From an uncultured Kiloniellales bacterium (GTDB lineage Bacteria; Pseudomonadota; Alphaproteobacteria; Kiloniellales; JAKSDN01), in assembly GCA_937974415.1 (NCBI GenBank), contig CALJXB010000233.1:1-9706 (forward strand): 9,706 nt of DNA, in the 5' to 3' direction. Made by a program: the position numbers and the translations under genes. Numbering within the stretch: the first letter of the stretch is position 1; each line of letters opens with the position of its first letter. Below the pieces are notes generated by a model. That model did not search any database. It was given only the letters and a program-made list of their open reading frames with translations, and had not been told where the DNA came from. Below are positions 1 to 6,097 of this stretch, piece by piece.

Positions 1-135
1 TCCGAGGCCGACCGTGGTCAGGTCCCCATTATCGTCAACAACAACAAAGAGCAGGTCATCCGCGACATCATGACCGTGGTCGTCGATGCGCTTATAGATC
101 GCCTGGACGCTACGCCGACGGAGGTCTTCACATAA
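1..135 (+). CDS. C-terminal fragment of an unidentified protein (5' end outside window)
   Basis: Frame 1 is open from the first base to a TAA at 133-135 and gives 44 residues ending in DATPTEVFT. The segment reads as a short hydrophobic strand (VPIIVN) followed by an amphipathic stretch (IRDIMTVVVDALIDRL), as in the last strand and helix of an alpha/beta domain. I do not recognise the family. It lies on the same strand as the stress protein gene, 289 bases upstream of it, so co-transcription is possible but not shown. The reading frame is supported by its clean amino-acid composition and by the lack of any other convincing frame here. No function is proposed. Confidence 0.55.
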   Translation, partial: SEADRGQVPIIVNNNKEQVIRDIMTVVVDALIDRLDATPTEVFT

Positions 136-424
136 GGACACTGCGATAATCGTTAGCCGGGCTCGGAGTGCCCGCACCGCGACCAACAGCGAAGCGGATC
201 ATGCAACTCGGCCCGCAACGGTGACAACTGCCGCGTGGGGCCACGGTGAGGGAGGTCATTCCGGTGACCACAGGCAGGAATCGATCACAGACCGCCACGG
301 CTTTGTTGTGCCGGTGGCTCAACGGAGGTTTTCTCCCCACACCCGAACCGAAAACTGATAATCGCCGCGTTTCGGATGCTCGTGCAGGGCGGCCAGCGGC
401 ACACTATCGAAGGAGAAGGACCTG
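136..424 (+). other. Intergenic region upstream of the stress protein gene
   Basis: No convincing gene is present. Two inverted repeats are visible. GGTCA at 254-258 pairs with TGACC at 265-269. GCCACGGC at 294-301 pairs with GCCGGTGGC at 310-318 around an 8-base loop, with one bulged G; no T run follows directly, so it is not a classic terminator. A GATAAT hexamer at 357-362 resembles a -10 element, but no good -35 lies at 16-18 bases, so a promoter here is only a guess. The octamer GATAATCG occurs at 145-152 and again at 357-364. The ribosome binding site AGGAGAAGGA at 411-420 is strong and fixes the start of the next gene at 425. No FNR-type or Pho box was found. Confidence 0.45.
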
Positions 425-859
425 ATGTTCCAGAAAATCATCGTACCGATTGACCTCGAAGAAGAGAGCTCGTGGCACAAGGTTCTTCCGGTCGCTGTCG
501 ACTACTGTCGCCACGCCGGGGCGGAGCTCCACGTGATGACGGTCGTGCCGGACCAACTGCTGAAAATGACTGTGGTGGCCCAACTTATTTCGGAAGACTA
601 TGAACAAAGACTCATGGAAGACGCGAGAGAGCGGCTTGCAAACCTCATCGAGGCAAATGTATCGGACGAAGTGAACGTTCGCCAGGCGGTGCGCAGGGGC
701 AGCGTTTACAAGGAAATCATACGATACGTGCGCGATGTCGGGGGTGATCTGATCATCATGGCCGCCCACAAACCTGAGATATCAGATTACCTCCTGGGCC
801 CGAACGCGGCCCAGGTTGTTCGGCATGCCGATTGTTCAGTCTGGACCATCCGCGAATAG
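425..859 (+). CDS. Universal stress protein, UspA superfamily (UspF/UspG-like)
   Basis: This 144-residue protein has the usual single-domain Usp length. It opens with the typical first strand MFQKIIVPIDL, has a second core strand (ELHVMTVVP, residues 34-42), and then the G-S-V-Y-K-E-I pattern near residues 92-98 and the strand DLIIMAAHKPE at 108-118. The C-terminal block DYLLGPNAAQVVRHADCSVW (121-140) matches the UspF/UspG branch, which keeps LLGxNAAxVVRHA. In typical ATP-binding Usp proteins a GxxG(9x)G(S/T) motif occupies this area; here the first glycines are replaced (AAHKPE), so nucleotide binding by the standard motif is uncertain. Usp proteins are cytoplasmic and act in survival of starvation, redox and energy stress; the exact role here is unknown. 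The start is set by the strong AGGAGAAGGA site. An FNR-type box lies downstream of it, not upstream. Confidence 0.93.
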   Translation: MFQKIIVPIDLEEESSWHKVLPVAVDYCRHAGAELHVMTVVPDQLLKMTVVAQLISEDYEQRLMEDARERLANLIEANVSDEVNVRQAVRRGSVYKEIIRYVRDVGGDLIIMAAHKPEISDYLLGPNAAQVVRHADCSVWTIRE

Positions 860-891
860 CACGACCGGACGGTGCTAGGACGAACAGCACC
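857..891 (+). other. Overlapping, mutually exclusive hairpins at the 3' end of the stress protein gene
   Basis: TAGCAC at 857-862, which includes the stop codon of the stress protein gene, can pair with GTGCTA at 872-877. The same middle segment, GGTGCT at 871-876, can instead pair with AGCACC at 886-891. The two stems share bases and cannot form together. A third 6-bp stem, GGTCGT at 912-917 with ACGACC at 924-929, follows shortly after. No T run follows any of them, so an intrinsic terminator is not supported. They may protect the transcript end or serve in Rho-dependent termination; chance is also possible. Confidence 0.4.
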
Positions 892-988
892 AGCCGTTGG
901 CCATTCTCGCCGGTCGTTTCGCCACGACCCGACGGAGGCGAGGAGGACCGGACCGGCTTGACCAAAAGTGTAGCTTCCGACTGCGCGG

Positions 989-1002
989 TTGATTTGGGTC
1001 AA
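989..1002 (+). promoter_or_regulatory. FNR/FixK-type box upstream of the DUF47-pit operon
   Basis: The 14 bases read TTGAT-TTGG-GTCAA, one base away from the FNR/FixK consensus TTGAT-N4-ATCAA. Sites of this kind are bound by CRP/FNR-family regulators that respond to low oxygen (FNR, FnrL, FixK) or nitric oxide (Dnr/Nnr type). Both flanking genes run on the plus strand, so the only gene it can plausibly serve is the DUF47 gene at 1198. Placing the box centre (995.5) at -41.5 puts the start near 1037 and a -10 near 1025-1031, where only a poor hexamer (TTCATT) is found. The box is good; the promoter assignment is weaker. Confidence 0.6.
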
Positions 1003-1126
1003 TGCACCAGCGGGCGCGACCGTGCTTCATTGCCCGCTAATCCAAGTCGATCGGGGCTTGTACTCAAAATGGTGCCGATGAGGGGCGGGCGACTACCTCC
1101 AGAATCGGTGTGCAATTAGTTTTCTC

Positions 1127-1148
1127 GGACGGTCCTCGGGAGGAGTCC
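1127..1148 (+). other. Stem-loop in the leader of the DUF47-pit operon
   Basis: GGAC (1127-1130) pairs with GTCC (1145-1148), and TCCT (1133-1136) pairs with AGGA (1141-1144) across a CGGG tetraloop, with GG at 1131-1132 left as a bulge. It sits about 32 bases before the ribosome binding site of the DUF47 gene and has no T run, so it is not a terminator. The AGGA in the 3' arm could otherwise look like a ribosome binding site, but no good start codon follows it at the right distance. Confidence 0.35.
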
Positions 1149-1197
1149 AGAGGCTGTGTTGCGATCCGCCGAGGATATGAGGAAAGGAGTATCGGTC

Positions 1198-1878
1198 ATG
1201 GCCAGACGAACTGCTTTTGCAAGCTTGTTTGGACGCTCGCCCTTCAAACCGATGCAAGAGCACATTGGGATCGTTCTGGAGTGCGCTAGCGAGGTGCCTT
1301 CGCTGCTCGAGGCTCTTTGCGATGGAGACCGGGAGAGGGTCGCGGCCGCCAAGGAGCGCATCTTCGAATTGGAGGAAAAGGCCGACGACATCAAGAACCA
1401 GCTCAGGGCGCATTTGCCGAAGAGCCTTCTTCTTCCCGTCGACCGTCGCGACCTGCTTGAGGTTCTCGATCTGCAGGATTCGATTGCCGATAGCGCCCAA
1501 GACATCGCAGGCTTGTTGATGGAGCGTCCGATGGAAGTGCCGCCGGAACTCAAGGAGCCTCTCTTGGCCTTGACGCGGCGCTGCGTGGATGCCTGCGATC
1601 AGTCTGCCAAAATCATCAACGAACTGGACGAGCTGGTAGCCACGGGTTTCCGCGGCCGCGAATCAAACAGAGTCTCGAAGATGGTCGATGAGCTGAACAG
1701 CATCGAAACCGATACAGACAATATGGGAATGGAATTAACCCATCTCCTCTTTGCTCTAGAAGATCAGATGAAGCCGGTTTCAGTGTTCTTTTGGTACCAA
1801 CTGATTCAATGGATCGGGGACCTGGCGGACTACGCTGAGAAAGTAGGTAACCGACTGAGGCTGCTCATGGCGCGTTGA
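1198..1878 (+). CDS. DUF47 family PhoU-like protein, partner of the Pit transporter
   Basis: This 226-residue all-helical protein belongs to the TIGR00153/DUF47 family, distantly related to PhoU. The family signature near the N-terminus is present (LFGRSPFKPMQEHIGIVLEC, residues 9-28), followed by acidic PhoU-type patterns such as ELEEKADDIKNQL and, in the second half, ELNSIETDTD. In PhoU-like proteins such acidic motifs bind metal clusters. There is no signal peptide or membrane segment, so it should be cytoplasmic, probably at the membrane face of the transporter. It ends 33 bases before the Pit gene, the same order as in the orfA-pit operon of Sinorhizobium meliloti, where the two act together in low-affinity phosphate uptake. 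A role as regulator or accessory of Pit is inferred from this. The ATG at 1198 is chosen because GGAAAGGAGT ends 7 bases before it; a GTG at 1156 in the same frame lacks such a site. Confidence 0.93.
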   Translation: MARRTAFASLFGRSPFKPMQEHIGIVLECASEVPSLLEALCDGDRERVAAAKERIFELEEKADDIKNQLRAHLPKSLLLPVDRRDLLEVLDLQDSIADSAQDIAGLLMERPMEVPPELKEPLLALTRRCVDACDQSAKIINELDELVATGFRGRESNRVSKMVDELNSIETDTDNMGMELTHLLFALEDQMKPVSVFFWYQLIQWIGDLADYAEKVGNRLRLLMAR

Positions 1879-1911
1879 GGTGATCGTTGGCAGGGATCGG
1901 GGAGTCAGACT

Positions 1912-3177
1912 ATGGAAATCATCGCACAGCACGGCACCGTCTTTATCGTCATTGCGGTAATCTTTGGCCTATACATGACCTGGGGCATCGGCGCGAACGA
2001 CGTCGCGAACGTCATGGGCACCTCGGTTGGGTCCGGCGCCATCACGGTCACCACGGCAATTATAATCGCCGGAATTTTCGAGTTCGCCGGCGCGGCTCTT
2101 GCGGGCGGGCATGTCACGAAGACCATCCGCAAGGGAATCATCGATCCCGCGCCCATCGTGAACAATCCGGAAATTCTCGTCCTCGGCATGCTGGCTGCTC
2201 TGTTGGCCGCCGCGGTTTGGCTCATGATCGCCTCGATCCGCGGGTGGCCGGTCTCCACAACCCACGCCATCGTGGGCGCGGTCGTCGGCTTCGCCATCGC
2301 CGGCATCGGGTTCGACGCCGTCAGTTGGCCCAAGATCGGCCAGATCGCTGCCAGCTGGGTCGTCTCACCCCTTCTTGGGGGCACGCTGGCATTCCTCCTG
2401 ATGATTTCCATCCGGCGGCTGATCCTCAACACCGACAATCCCTTTCGGAGCGCCAAGAGATGGGGCCCTGCTTACGTATTCCTAGTCGGGTTCATCATTT
2501 CCTTGGTGACAATGTTCAAGGGTCTGAAGCATCTGAAGCTCGAATTGAGCGTGCCTGTGAGCTTTCTCGTGGCCACCGGGATCGGCCTCGCGATCGCGGC
2601 CGTCGGCATGGTCCTGATCAACCGCGTGAAGGTCGATAAGAGCCAGGACAAGGAGTATCACTTCGCCAGCGTCGAGAAGGTCTTCGTGCCGATGATGCTG
2701 TTCACCGCCTGCGCCATGGCCTTCGCACACGGCTCAAACGACGTGGCCAACGGCATCGGCCCGCTGGCAGCGGTTTACGGCCTGGTCGAATCCGGCGGCG
2801 AGGTGGCGCAGACGTCCGAGCTGCCGATCTGGATCCTGCTCCTTGGCGGCGTGGGAATCGTGATCGGGCTGGCCACCTTCGGCTACCGGGTCATGCGCAC
2901 GATCGGCACACGCATCACCGAACTAACGCCGACCCGCGGATTTTGCGCGACCATGGCGGCCGCCGCGACGGTGGTCCTGGCGTCGCGGACCGGCATGCCC
3001 GTGTCCACGACACACATCGCGGTGGGCGCGGTGATGGGCGTCGGCCTCGCACGCGGCATCGGCGCGCTCGACCTTCGGGTGATCGGCGGCATCGTCGTGT
3101 CGTGGATCGTTACCTTGCCGATCGGCGGTGTGTTGGCCGCCCTCATTTTCTTCACCTTGAAGGGTATCTTCACTTGA
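1912..3177 (+). CDS. pit: Inorganic phosphate transporter, PiT family
   Basis: This 421-residue membrane protein imports inorganic phosphate by cation symport across the inner membrane. Both halves carry the inverted-repeat signature of the family: GANDVANVMGTSVGSGAIT at residues 27-45 and HGSNDVANGIGPLAAV at 273-288. Each half also has an STTH motif with following glycines (115-118 and 365-368). About ten hydrophobic segments are visible, with a charged stretch near 236-257 (NRVKVDKSQDKEYH) between the two halves that is probably a cytoplasmic loop. The length is complete for a bacterial PiT. Whether H+ or Na+ drives it cannot be read from the sequence. The start at 1912 has GGGGAG at 1899-1904. 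It is the second gene of an operon with the DUF47 protein and faces a convergent gene downstream. No Pho box precedes the operon, which agrees with low-affinity, PhoB-independent uptake. Confidence 0.95.
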   Translation: MEIIAQHGTVFIVIAVIFGLYMTWGIGANDVANVMGTSVGSGAITVTTAIIIAGIFEFAGAALAGGHVTKTIRKGIIDPAPIVNNPEILVLGMLAALLAAAVWLMIASIRGWPVSTTHAIVGAVVGFAIAGIGFDAVSWPKIGQIAASWVVSPLLGGTLAFLLMISIRRLILNTDNPFRSAKRWGPAYVFLVGFIISLVTMFKGLKHLKLELSVPVSFLVATGIGLAIAAVGMVLINRVKVDKSQDKEYHFASVEKVFVPMMLFTACAMAFAHGSNDVANGIGPLAAVYGLVESGGEVAQTSELPIWILLLGGVGIVIGLATFGYRVMRTIGTRITELTPTRGFCATMAAAATVVLASRTGMPVSTTHIAVGAVMGVGLARGIGALDLRVIGGIVVSWIVTLPIGGVLAALIFFTLKGIFT

Positions 3178-3190
3178 GGAGAGGCTGGCA

Positions 3191-3215
3191 CCCTGGTCGG
3201 TTTTCCGAACCCGGG
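3191..3215. terminator. Candidate bidirectional transcription-stop hairpin between convergent genes
   Basis: In the 94-base gap between pit and the convergent phosphatase gene, CCC-GG-TCGG (3191-3200) pairs with CCGA-CC-GGG (3205-3215) round a TTTT loop, giving nine pairs with one mismatch and one bulged A. It is the only sizeable stem in the gap and lies where a shared terminator is expected. No T run follows on either strand, so intrinsic termination is not certain. Confidence 0.35.
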
Positions 3216-3271
3216 ATCAAGACCGATCGAAGGTATCCAATCCGCTCCGTGACGGGTAGGCGCGTTTGGTG

Positions 3272-4687
3272 CTAGTCAGCTTCAAGAGCGTTTACGAAGT
3301 CGAGCAAAGGCTCGCCGGGGAATTCGAGTGGGATCATGTAGCAGCCGCTACGAACGAAAATTGCTAACTTCTCCGGATTGGCGCTGAACATGATGTGATG
3401 GCCGGGAATCTCGCCGGCATCAGTCCAGGTCGTGCCGGTCGCGGACAAGGGAGTGTGGGAGACGATAACTGGCGTGTCTTTCTTGGCTCCGAGAGCTTCG
3501 CGAAACGTCTTGACGTCCCTCTTTGCGTAGCCGTCCGGTCGGCCGGTTCGCCGTAATCTGTTCCACACCAGTTCGTGGCCCAACTGTGGATTTTCATGTA
3601 TGTCGATCAGGCTTCGAAGCGACGCCTTCCGTCTCGGCGGGCCGCCGTGACAGGCTATGAAATCCTGGGATCTGGCCAGGCAAGCCAGGAGGTCGAAGTA
3701 CTCGGCCAGTCGCTTAGCATATTTCTTTCCTCTGACCGCGCGCGTATGCTGCCATAGCAAGCGAGCCTGGGGCACGCCTCCCTTGCCGACCTCTCGGTCG
3801 AAGCTCTCATGGTTGCCGCGCAGGAAGAAAACGTTCCTCGGTAAATGAACTTTCAGTTTGAACAGCAGGTCGAGGGTCAGCAACGAGCTGTCCATCTCTT
3901 CCAGCTCTCCTTCGCCCTCCCGGTGCACGGTATCGCCGAGGAAGAGAAGGTAAGCATCTCCCCGCTCCAGCGCATCCAGATGGCCGTCCAAGCTCAGAAT
4001 CTTGAGGAGGTTGTCGAGCTGCGCGTGGATGTCGCCGACAACGATCGGCGTCAGCTCTCCGGGGAGATCGAGAAGGGCGCCGGGCCGGTTCAGCGAATTC
4101 GGAGGGCGATAGGCCTCGTCGGCCAGGATTGTCTGGACTTCCTCCAAGGTGGCCATCGCTTGCTCGGGCGGAAGCAACTCGATCGGACTGCCGAAGATTG
4201 CCCGCAGGCGCCGCAGATTCTTCAGCCGCCGGGCCGCCATCCAATCGACGTCGGCACCCTCGGGAACGGACGAAACGTAGGTCCTTTTGTCGTTGTCCAG
4301 AGGCTTGATGATGATTTCTCCATCATCATTGACCAGCGCAAGGTGCCGCCGCATGACGCTCTTCGGGAAATCGAAAATCCTCCCGAGGAGTTCGTTGTCG
4401 CGCCCAACCAGGACTGCTTGCCCACATTCGATCCGCGCAAAGCCGGCTACACCAGAGAAGAAGCGGTCGGGATCCACCAGGATCCAATCCTTTCCACCGG
4501 CCTTCGCACAGATCGAAATTGGGCCTTCCGGATAAAGGCGCAGGGTCTGCTTGCCCAAGACAAGCTCTATCGCCCTTCCGTCTGACAAGATCCGGATGGG
4601 TTCCGTGACAAGCTTCGGATCCGGCGCCAATGTGGCATTCGATACTTTGCTGTTGCCGGATATGAGATCACGGATCGTCTTGAGCAT
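3272..4687 (-). CDS. PPP-family metallophosphatase with N-terminal FHA-like domain
   Basis: This 471-residue protein has a C-terminal catalytic domain of the serine/threonine (PPP) phosphatase fold: GDIHA at 218-222, GDTVHREG at 251-258, RGNHES at 290-295, HGG at 347-349 and VSHTP at 409-413. The two-metal ligands D219, H221, D252, N292, H347 and H411 are all present. The second motif has His where PPP enzymes usually have the Asp of GDxVDRG; the neighbouring Arg (R256) is kept. Residues about 86-140 resemble an FHA domain (LVGRDNEL, then VMRRHLALVNDDGEI, then LDNDKRTYV), but the Ser and Asn that bind phosphothreonine are replaced. No signal peptide or membrane segment is seen, so it is probably cytoplasmic. 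The ATG at 4687 is chosen because the first 76 residues of the longer frame have an out-of-character composition and would overlap the upstream gene. It lies 44 bases after the P-loop gene and probably shares its transcript. The substrate is unknown: phosphoprotein or small phosphorylated molecule. Confidence 0.85.
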   Translation of the reverse strand: MLKTIRDLISGNSKVSNATLAPDPKLVTEPIRILSDGRAIELVLGKQTLRLYPEGPISICAKAGGKDWILVDPDRFFSGVAGFARIECGQAVLVGRDNELLGRIFDFPKSVMRRHLALVNDDGEIIIKPLDNDKRTYVSSVPEGADVDWMAARRLKNLRRLRAIFGSPIELLPPEQAMATLEEVQTILADEAYRPPNSLNRPGALLDLPGELTPIVVGDIHAQLDNLLKILSLDGHLDALERGDAYLLFLGDTVHREGEGELEEMDSSLLTLDLLFKLKVHLPRNVFFLRGNHESFDREVGKGGVPQARLLWQHTRAVRGKKYAKRLAEYFDLLACLARSQDFIACHGGPPRRKASLRSLIDIHENPQLGHELVWNRLRRTGRPDGYAKRDVKTFREALGAKKDTPVIVSHTPLSATGTTWTDAGEIPGHHIMFSANPEKLAIFVRSGCYMIPLEFPGEPLLDFVNALEAD

Positions 4688-4700
4688 GGCCCCCCCATGC
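4684..4700 (-). promoter_or_regulatory. Hairpin with a seven-G run covering the phosphatase start codon
   Basis: On the coding (minus) strand GCATGG (4700-4695) and CCATGC (4689-4684) form a perfect 6-bp inverted repeat around five G. The 3' arm contains the start codon of the phosphatase gene, and the G run (seven G in all) takes the place of a ribosome binding site. There is a second ATG at 4698, out of frame as the sequence stands. One extra G in the run would bring that ATG into frame and add four residues. The structure could lower translation and make it depend on ribosomes arriving from the gene upstream. Confidence 0.45.
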
Positions 4701-4731
4701 CAATAGTGAGTCCCGCACCCTAACCGAGCTG

Positions 4732-5346
4732 CTAGGAGGATGCTCTGAGATACTTGGGCCTTCCCTCGATTGCGTCTCTGACATAGGTCAAGATTCCAGA
4801 CTGATGAAAATAGCGGGCGGCTTGGCGATAGACGGCAATCTGCTTCTTCACTTGTTCGAGGTTGACGCCGGCGTCGACCGGATGCGAGTGCTGGCAAGAA
4901 CGATGGATCCGCCACTCGAGAATTTCCTCCGCGGGCGGCAGTTGGAATTCGAACATATAGCGTGCTCTCCAGTCGGTAGAGAAGAAATAGGTCTTCGGCG
5001 GAGGTAGGTGTATCCGCGCATAGTCGAGTTCAAGGCGCTCCGGTGCCGTGAGCCATTGTTCGTCGAATACCGTCAGCGCCTCACTAAATCCGACGAAAGG
5101 AAATCCGAGATGCACTTCCCGCGGCCTGAAGGTGAGTGATTGGGCGCGCCACCAGTTCTTCAGCGTCAGATCGATATAGCCCTCCTCGGGCCATCCGCCG
5201 ATTTTATTGATCAATCGGGTCTTGCCGCACCCCGGCGGGCCGGTGACCAGCAACTGGCGGTACTTCAAGTCTGTGGGAAACGCAACGCCCTTGAAACACT
5301 GGACCTCGTCATAGGGAGCCAACTCAAACTCTTGGAATTCACTCAT
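4732..5346 (-). CDS. Small P-loop NTPase, gene partner of the PPP phosphatase
   Basis: This 204-residue protein has a clear Walker A motif, GPPGCGKT at residues 36-43, after a hydrophobic strand (QLLVTG). The next part, GGWPEEGYIDLTLKNWWRAQ (51-70), has the short-range layout of kinase-like P-loop proteins that bind a phosphorylated substrate near a strand. A later segment, YFFSTDWRARYMFEFQLPP (120-138), may hold the Walker B strand, but I cannot place it firmly. There is no signal peptide. I do not know a named family; the close link to the phosphatase gene (44 bases) suggests an opposed kinase/phosphatase pair or a nucleotide-dependent regulator, which is inference. The ATG at 5346 is the first possible start, since a TAG in frame lies eight codons earlier, yet no Shine-Dalgarno match precedes it, so the mRNA may be leaderless or poorly translated. 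Confidence 0.75.
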   Translation of the reverse strand: MSEFQEFELAPYDEVQCFKGVAFPTDLKYRQLLVTGPPGCGKTRLINKIGGWPEEGYIDLTLKNWWRAQSLTFRPREVHLGFPFVGFSEALTVFDEQWLTAPERLELDYARIHLPPPKTYFFSTDWRARYMFEFQLPPAEEILEWRIHRSCQHSHPVDAGVNLEQVKKQIAVYRQAARYFHQSGILTYVRDAIEGRPKYLRASS

Positions 5347-5580
5347 GGGGCGGCGTCGGCAAGTGCGCTATAGCTTGACGTGCATGAATTGGACAGTCGT
5401 CTTGTCGCAGTTCCTGGACGTCTCATCGCCTTATCATCGCATCAATTACCGGCGGCCTCCAGTCGTTGGCGCACCGACTGGAAATGGCTGGTGCTGTCGC
5501 CTCGCGCGCCCGATGCCATTGATGGTCGGCAATCCCACAGCGACGAGCAGATATTTGGACGCCCCAAGGCGAAGGCGGGA
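5347..5580. other. Intergenic region with a 7-bp inverted repeat
   Basis: These 234 bases separate the hemerythrin gene from the P-loop gene, both on the minus strand. CCAGTCG at 5459-5465 and CGACTGG at 5475-5481 form a perfect 7-bp inverted repeat with a 9-base loop; no T run follows on either strand. It could be a transcription stop for the hemerythrin gene or an operator for the gene pair. On the minus strand a TATAGC hexamer (5368-5373) lies about 22 bases before the P-loop ATG and could be a -10 element, but no fair -35 is seen at the usual distance. No FNR-type box was found. Open frames on the plus strand here lack start signals and resemble no family. Confidence 0.4.
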
Positions 5581-6096
5581 TCATCCGCCGCCGGTCAACG
5601 GGTGCTGGCGCCTTGCAGCCATCCTGCTGGCCAAATGTGAACGGTCCTCCTCTCCCAGCACCCTCTGGGCGAGAGGAAGAACGACGCGGTTCTCCCAGTT
5701 GAGGTGGCGCCGCGTGGCCTGCGTGAAGGTGCGCACGTTCGCGTAAAATCGCCTTGCATCGGCCGAAGTCCGACCCTCGGCAATGTTGCGAAGATCATCC
5801 ACGATTGGCTCGACCAAACCGAGGTCCAGCTCGTGCTCCGAGACGAGCTGATCCAGGATGACGGGTAAGTTCGGATCGCCGACCTGCCGAGAGGCCAGCA
5901 AGGGGAAGAGGTCCTGTTCCTCATCCTCGATGTGAGTTGGGAGGTCTTTGGTGAGATACTCGAGCAAAGGCAACGCCGATTGTGGCTGCAATTGGGAGTC
6001 CGGCGTTGCAAGGAGGTCCTCCAAGAGAGCGCAAACCTCCAACTGCCGATCGTGTTCCTCAAGGATGAACTCGATCGGGTCTTGTGAGGGTTCCAT
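5581..6096 (-). CDS. Hemerythrin HHE domain-containing protein
   Basis: This 171-residue four-helix protein carries the expected di-iron ligand set of the HHE/hemerythrin-like family: H15 (EEHDRQL), H55 with E59 (HIEDE), H88 (SEHELD) and H131 with E135 (HLNWE). Such proteins are cytoplasmic and bind oxygen, or act in iron, nitric oxide or redox handling; which one applies cannot be told. The C-terminal tail (ARRQHPLTGGG) is flexible. The ATG at 6096 is preferred because AGGAGAG lies on the coding strand at 6111-6105; an in-frame start at 6123 would put that site inside the gene. It appears to be a single-gene unit. Its promoter region has a weak FNR-type box with a well-placed -10, and its leader can fold into a stem next to the ribosome binding site. 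Control by oxygen or nitric oxide would suit a hemerythrin. Confidence 0.9.
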   Translation of the reverse strand: MEPSQDPIEFILEEHDRQLEVCALLEDLLATPDSQLQPQSALPLLEYLTKDLPTHIEDEEQDLFPLLASRQVGDPNLPVILDQLVSEHELDLGLVEPIVDDLRNIAEGRTSADARRFYANVRTFTQATRRHLNWENRVVLPLAQRVLGEEDRSHLASRMAARRQHPLTGGG

Positions 6097-6097
6097 C

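Larger units (their letters stand above)
860..1197 (+). other. Intergenic region and probable leader of the DUF47-pit operon
   Basis: These 338 bases have no convincing gene; the frames that stay open have compositions rich in S, R, P and G and no suitable ribosome binding site. The left part holds the alternative hairpins after the stress protein gene. The middle holds the FNR-type box at 989-1002. If that box acts at a class II promoter, transcription would start near 1037 and leave a leader of about 160 bases. The leader contains a stem at 1127-1148: GGAC and TCCT pair with AGGA and GTCC, closed by a CGGG loop and with two unpaired G on the 5' side. The ribosome binding site GGAAAGGAGT is at 1181-1190. 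No recognisable Pho box was found. Confidence 0.5.

Noticed and set aside
832..1119. Possible 95-residue gene on the plus strand between the stress protein and DUF47 genes
   Set aside because: It overlaps the end of the stress protein gene, its composition is typical of non-coding GC-rich sequence, and it runs over the FNR-type box.
1156..1197. Earlier GTG start for the DUF47 protein
   Set aside because: The ATG at 1198 has a strong ribosome binding site, and the family normally begins close to the LFGRSPF motif.
860..1197. Search for a Pho box upstream of the phosphate-uptake operon and ppk
   Set aside because: No pair of CTGTCAT-like heptamers with the 11-base period was found here or in 9363-9706.
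1887..2639. Open frame of 250 codons overlapping pit in another frame
   Set aside because: Extremely rich in His, Arg and Gly, as expected for a shifted reading of a GC-rich membrane-protein gene.
4688..4915. Extension of the phosphatase gene by 76 codons at its 5' end
   Set aside because: The added residues are rich in R, S and C without family character, overlap the end of the P-loop gene, and precede a natural start MLKTIRDL.
5380..5640. Possible 86-residue gene on the plus strand before the hemerythrin gene
   Set aside because: No ribosome binding site, no family resemblance, and its last part is antisense to the hemerythrin C-terminus.
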